A stretch of DNA of 6,344 bases from contig WFMT01000160.1 in the NCBI GenBank assembly GCA_015488975.1, forward strand, positions 1 through 6,344, in the 5' to 3' direction. The DNA is from Campylobacteraceae bacterium (GTDB lineage: Bacteria > Campylobacterota > Campylobacteria > Campylobacterales > JALSKU01). Below, one piece after another: positions 5,326-6,344 of this stretch (its first letter is position 1; the number at the start of each line of letters is the position of its first letter). The notes beneath the pieces were generated by a model. The model saw only the letters and a list, made by a program, of their open reading frames with translations, searched no databases and was not told the DNA's origin. The translations under genes and the position numbers were made by a program.

Positions 5326-6344
5326 ATGAAAAATTCAGTTTATATTGGAATCGGAACAAGTGCAGGTGGGCTCTTAGCTTTGGAAAAGCTGATACCCACA
5401 CTCCCGGAAGATAAAGGCTATACTTATATAATATTACAACACTTAGACCCTGATAAAAAAAGCTCTTTGGGGTATATATTATCTAATTATACCTCTATGA
5501 TGGTTTCAGAAGCGAAACAGAAGTGTCAGTTTCTGCCAAATAATATATACACCATTCCTGCCGGATTTGATATGGTGATAAAAAACGGACAATTAGAGCT
5601 TGAAAAAGTACCTTTATCTCCTGTTCGGGCTACTCCGTCTATAGATAAAGCATTTGAATCTCTATCTAAATACAAAGGAAAAGATTTTATTGCGATTATT
5701 TTAAGCGGTGCCGGGCGAGATGGTGCAGAAGGTATCAAAAAGACTAAACAATATAAAGGTATAACGATAGCACAAACTCCAGATGAAGCACTATATAAAA
5801 GTATGCCTCAAAACGCCATTGATACGCAAAATATCGATTATATATTGCATGTTGAAAAGATTGCTGCTCATCTTGATGCTATTATACGAGCATCCAAAAA
5901 TGATTCTTCGGACGATGCTACAAAAGCACTCAAATCTATCCGCAATCTACTCATAGAAAAAGAAAATCTCGATATAAGTAAATATAAAAATGAAACTATT
6001 TTACGGCGTATTAACAATAGAATGAAGACAGTTCATCTCAAGACAACAAAAGATTATGTTTTATTTTTAAAGAATAATCCTGATGAATTATATTTTTTAT
6101 ACCAAAATATTTTGATAGGAGTTACATCATTTTTTAGAGATAATAAAGCATTTTTGGCATTAGGCAATGAGTTGTACAAATATTTGCAAGCAAAGCCTGA
6201 GGATTATGCATTGAGAGTATGGTCGATAGCTTGTTCAACTGGAGAAGAAGCATATTCATTGGCTATTTTGATAGATAAAATAAGTAAAAAGTTACATAAA
6301 AAATTTAATATACATATATTTGCCACCGATATTGACGATAAAGC
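5326..6344 (+). CDS. CheB-CheR fusion: chemotaxis-type methylesterase/methyltransferase, 3'-truncated by window edge
   Basis: 340 residues are visible (the last codon is incomplete) and the frame is still open. The CheB methylesterase domain spans about 1-188, with the catalytic triad S12 (GTSAGG), H39 (LQHLDPD) and D132 (LSGAGRDGAEG). There is no receiver domain before it, as is usual in fused CheB-CheR proteins. A linker (about 189-205) leads into the CheR N-terminal helical domain (about 206-265), with TILRRINNRM (224-233) and then the IGVTSFFRD motif (264-272). The SAM-binding core begins with RVWSIACSTGEEAYSLA (297-313) and FATDID (332-337). Family knowledge: these domains add and remove glutamyl methyl groups on chemoreceptors, and such fusions often continue into PAS plus histidine kinase or GGDEF/EAL modules. 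What follows CheR here cannot be seen. It is transcribed divergently from the HD-GYP regulator, suggesting a shared signalling role. Confidence 0.94.
   Translation, partial: MKNSVYIGIGTSAGGLLALEKLIPTLPEDKGYTYIILQHLDPDKKSSLGYILSNYTSMMVSEAKQKCQFLPNNIYTIPAGFDMVIKNGQLELEKVPLSPVRATPSIDKAFESLSKYKGKDFIAIILSGAGRDGAEGIKKTKQYKGITIAQTPDEALYKSMPQNAIDTQNIDYILHVEKIAAHLDAIIRASKNDSSDDATKALKSIRNLLIEKENLDISKYKNETILRRINNRMKTVHLKTTKDYVLFLKNNPDELYFLYQNILIGVTSFFRDNKAFLALGNELYKYLQAKPEDYALRVWSIACSTGEEAYSLAILIDKISKKLHKKFNIHIFATDIDDK

Noticed and set aside
5526..5738. Minus-strand open frame of 70 codons
   Set aside because: It is opposite the CheB domain, whose catalytic residues are read on the plus strand.

Overview
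The window is AT-rich bacterial DNA packed with genes. It looks like a member of Campylobacterota (the Sulfurimonas/Arcobacter side rather than Campylobacter jejuni or Helicobacter). This assignment is inferred from base composition, the flavour of the Nuo proteins and the signalling genes; no 16S or tRNA is present, so it is provisional.

Positions 1-3668 (minus strand) hold the start of a respiratory complex I operon in the order nuoA-nuoB-nuoCD-nuoE-nuoF. The genes are linked by short overlaps (10 nt, about 17 nt, ATGA and TAATG), so translation is probably coupled. nuoF runs off the left edge after 221 codons, and nuoG onward would lie outside. NuoA, NuoB, NuoCD and NuoE keep the expected membrane segments and iron-sulfur ligands. 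NuoF keeps its FMN-binding loops but has lost the residues that hold the adenosine half of NADH in well-studied complex I. This is the most interesting observation here: the enzyme may be fed by a donor other than NADH, in a phylum where complex I without NADH input is already known.

Positions 3669-3744 are a 76-nt gap with a perfect 13-bp palindrome that overlaps a possible nuo promoter. Positions 3745-5223 (minus strand) encode a response regulator with REC, HD-GYP and degenerate GGDEF domains, predicted to degrade cyclic di-GMP.

Positions 5224-5325 are a divergent control region with two interleaved extended -10 promoters. From 5326 to the right edge (plus strand) runs the start of a CheB-CheR fusion (methylesterase plus methyltransferase, no receiver domain), cut off inside the CheR domain. 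The right half is therefore a signalling locus, divergently transcribed, next to the energy-conserving complex I operon. I see no RNA genes, mobile elements, CRISPR arrays or clear intrinsic terminators.
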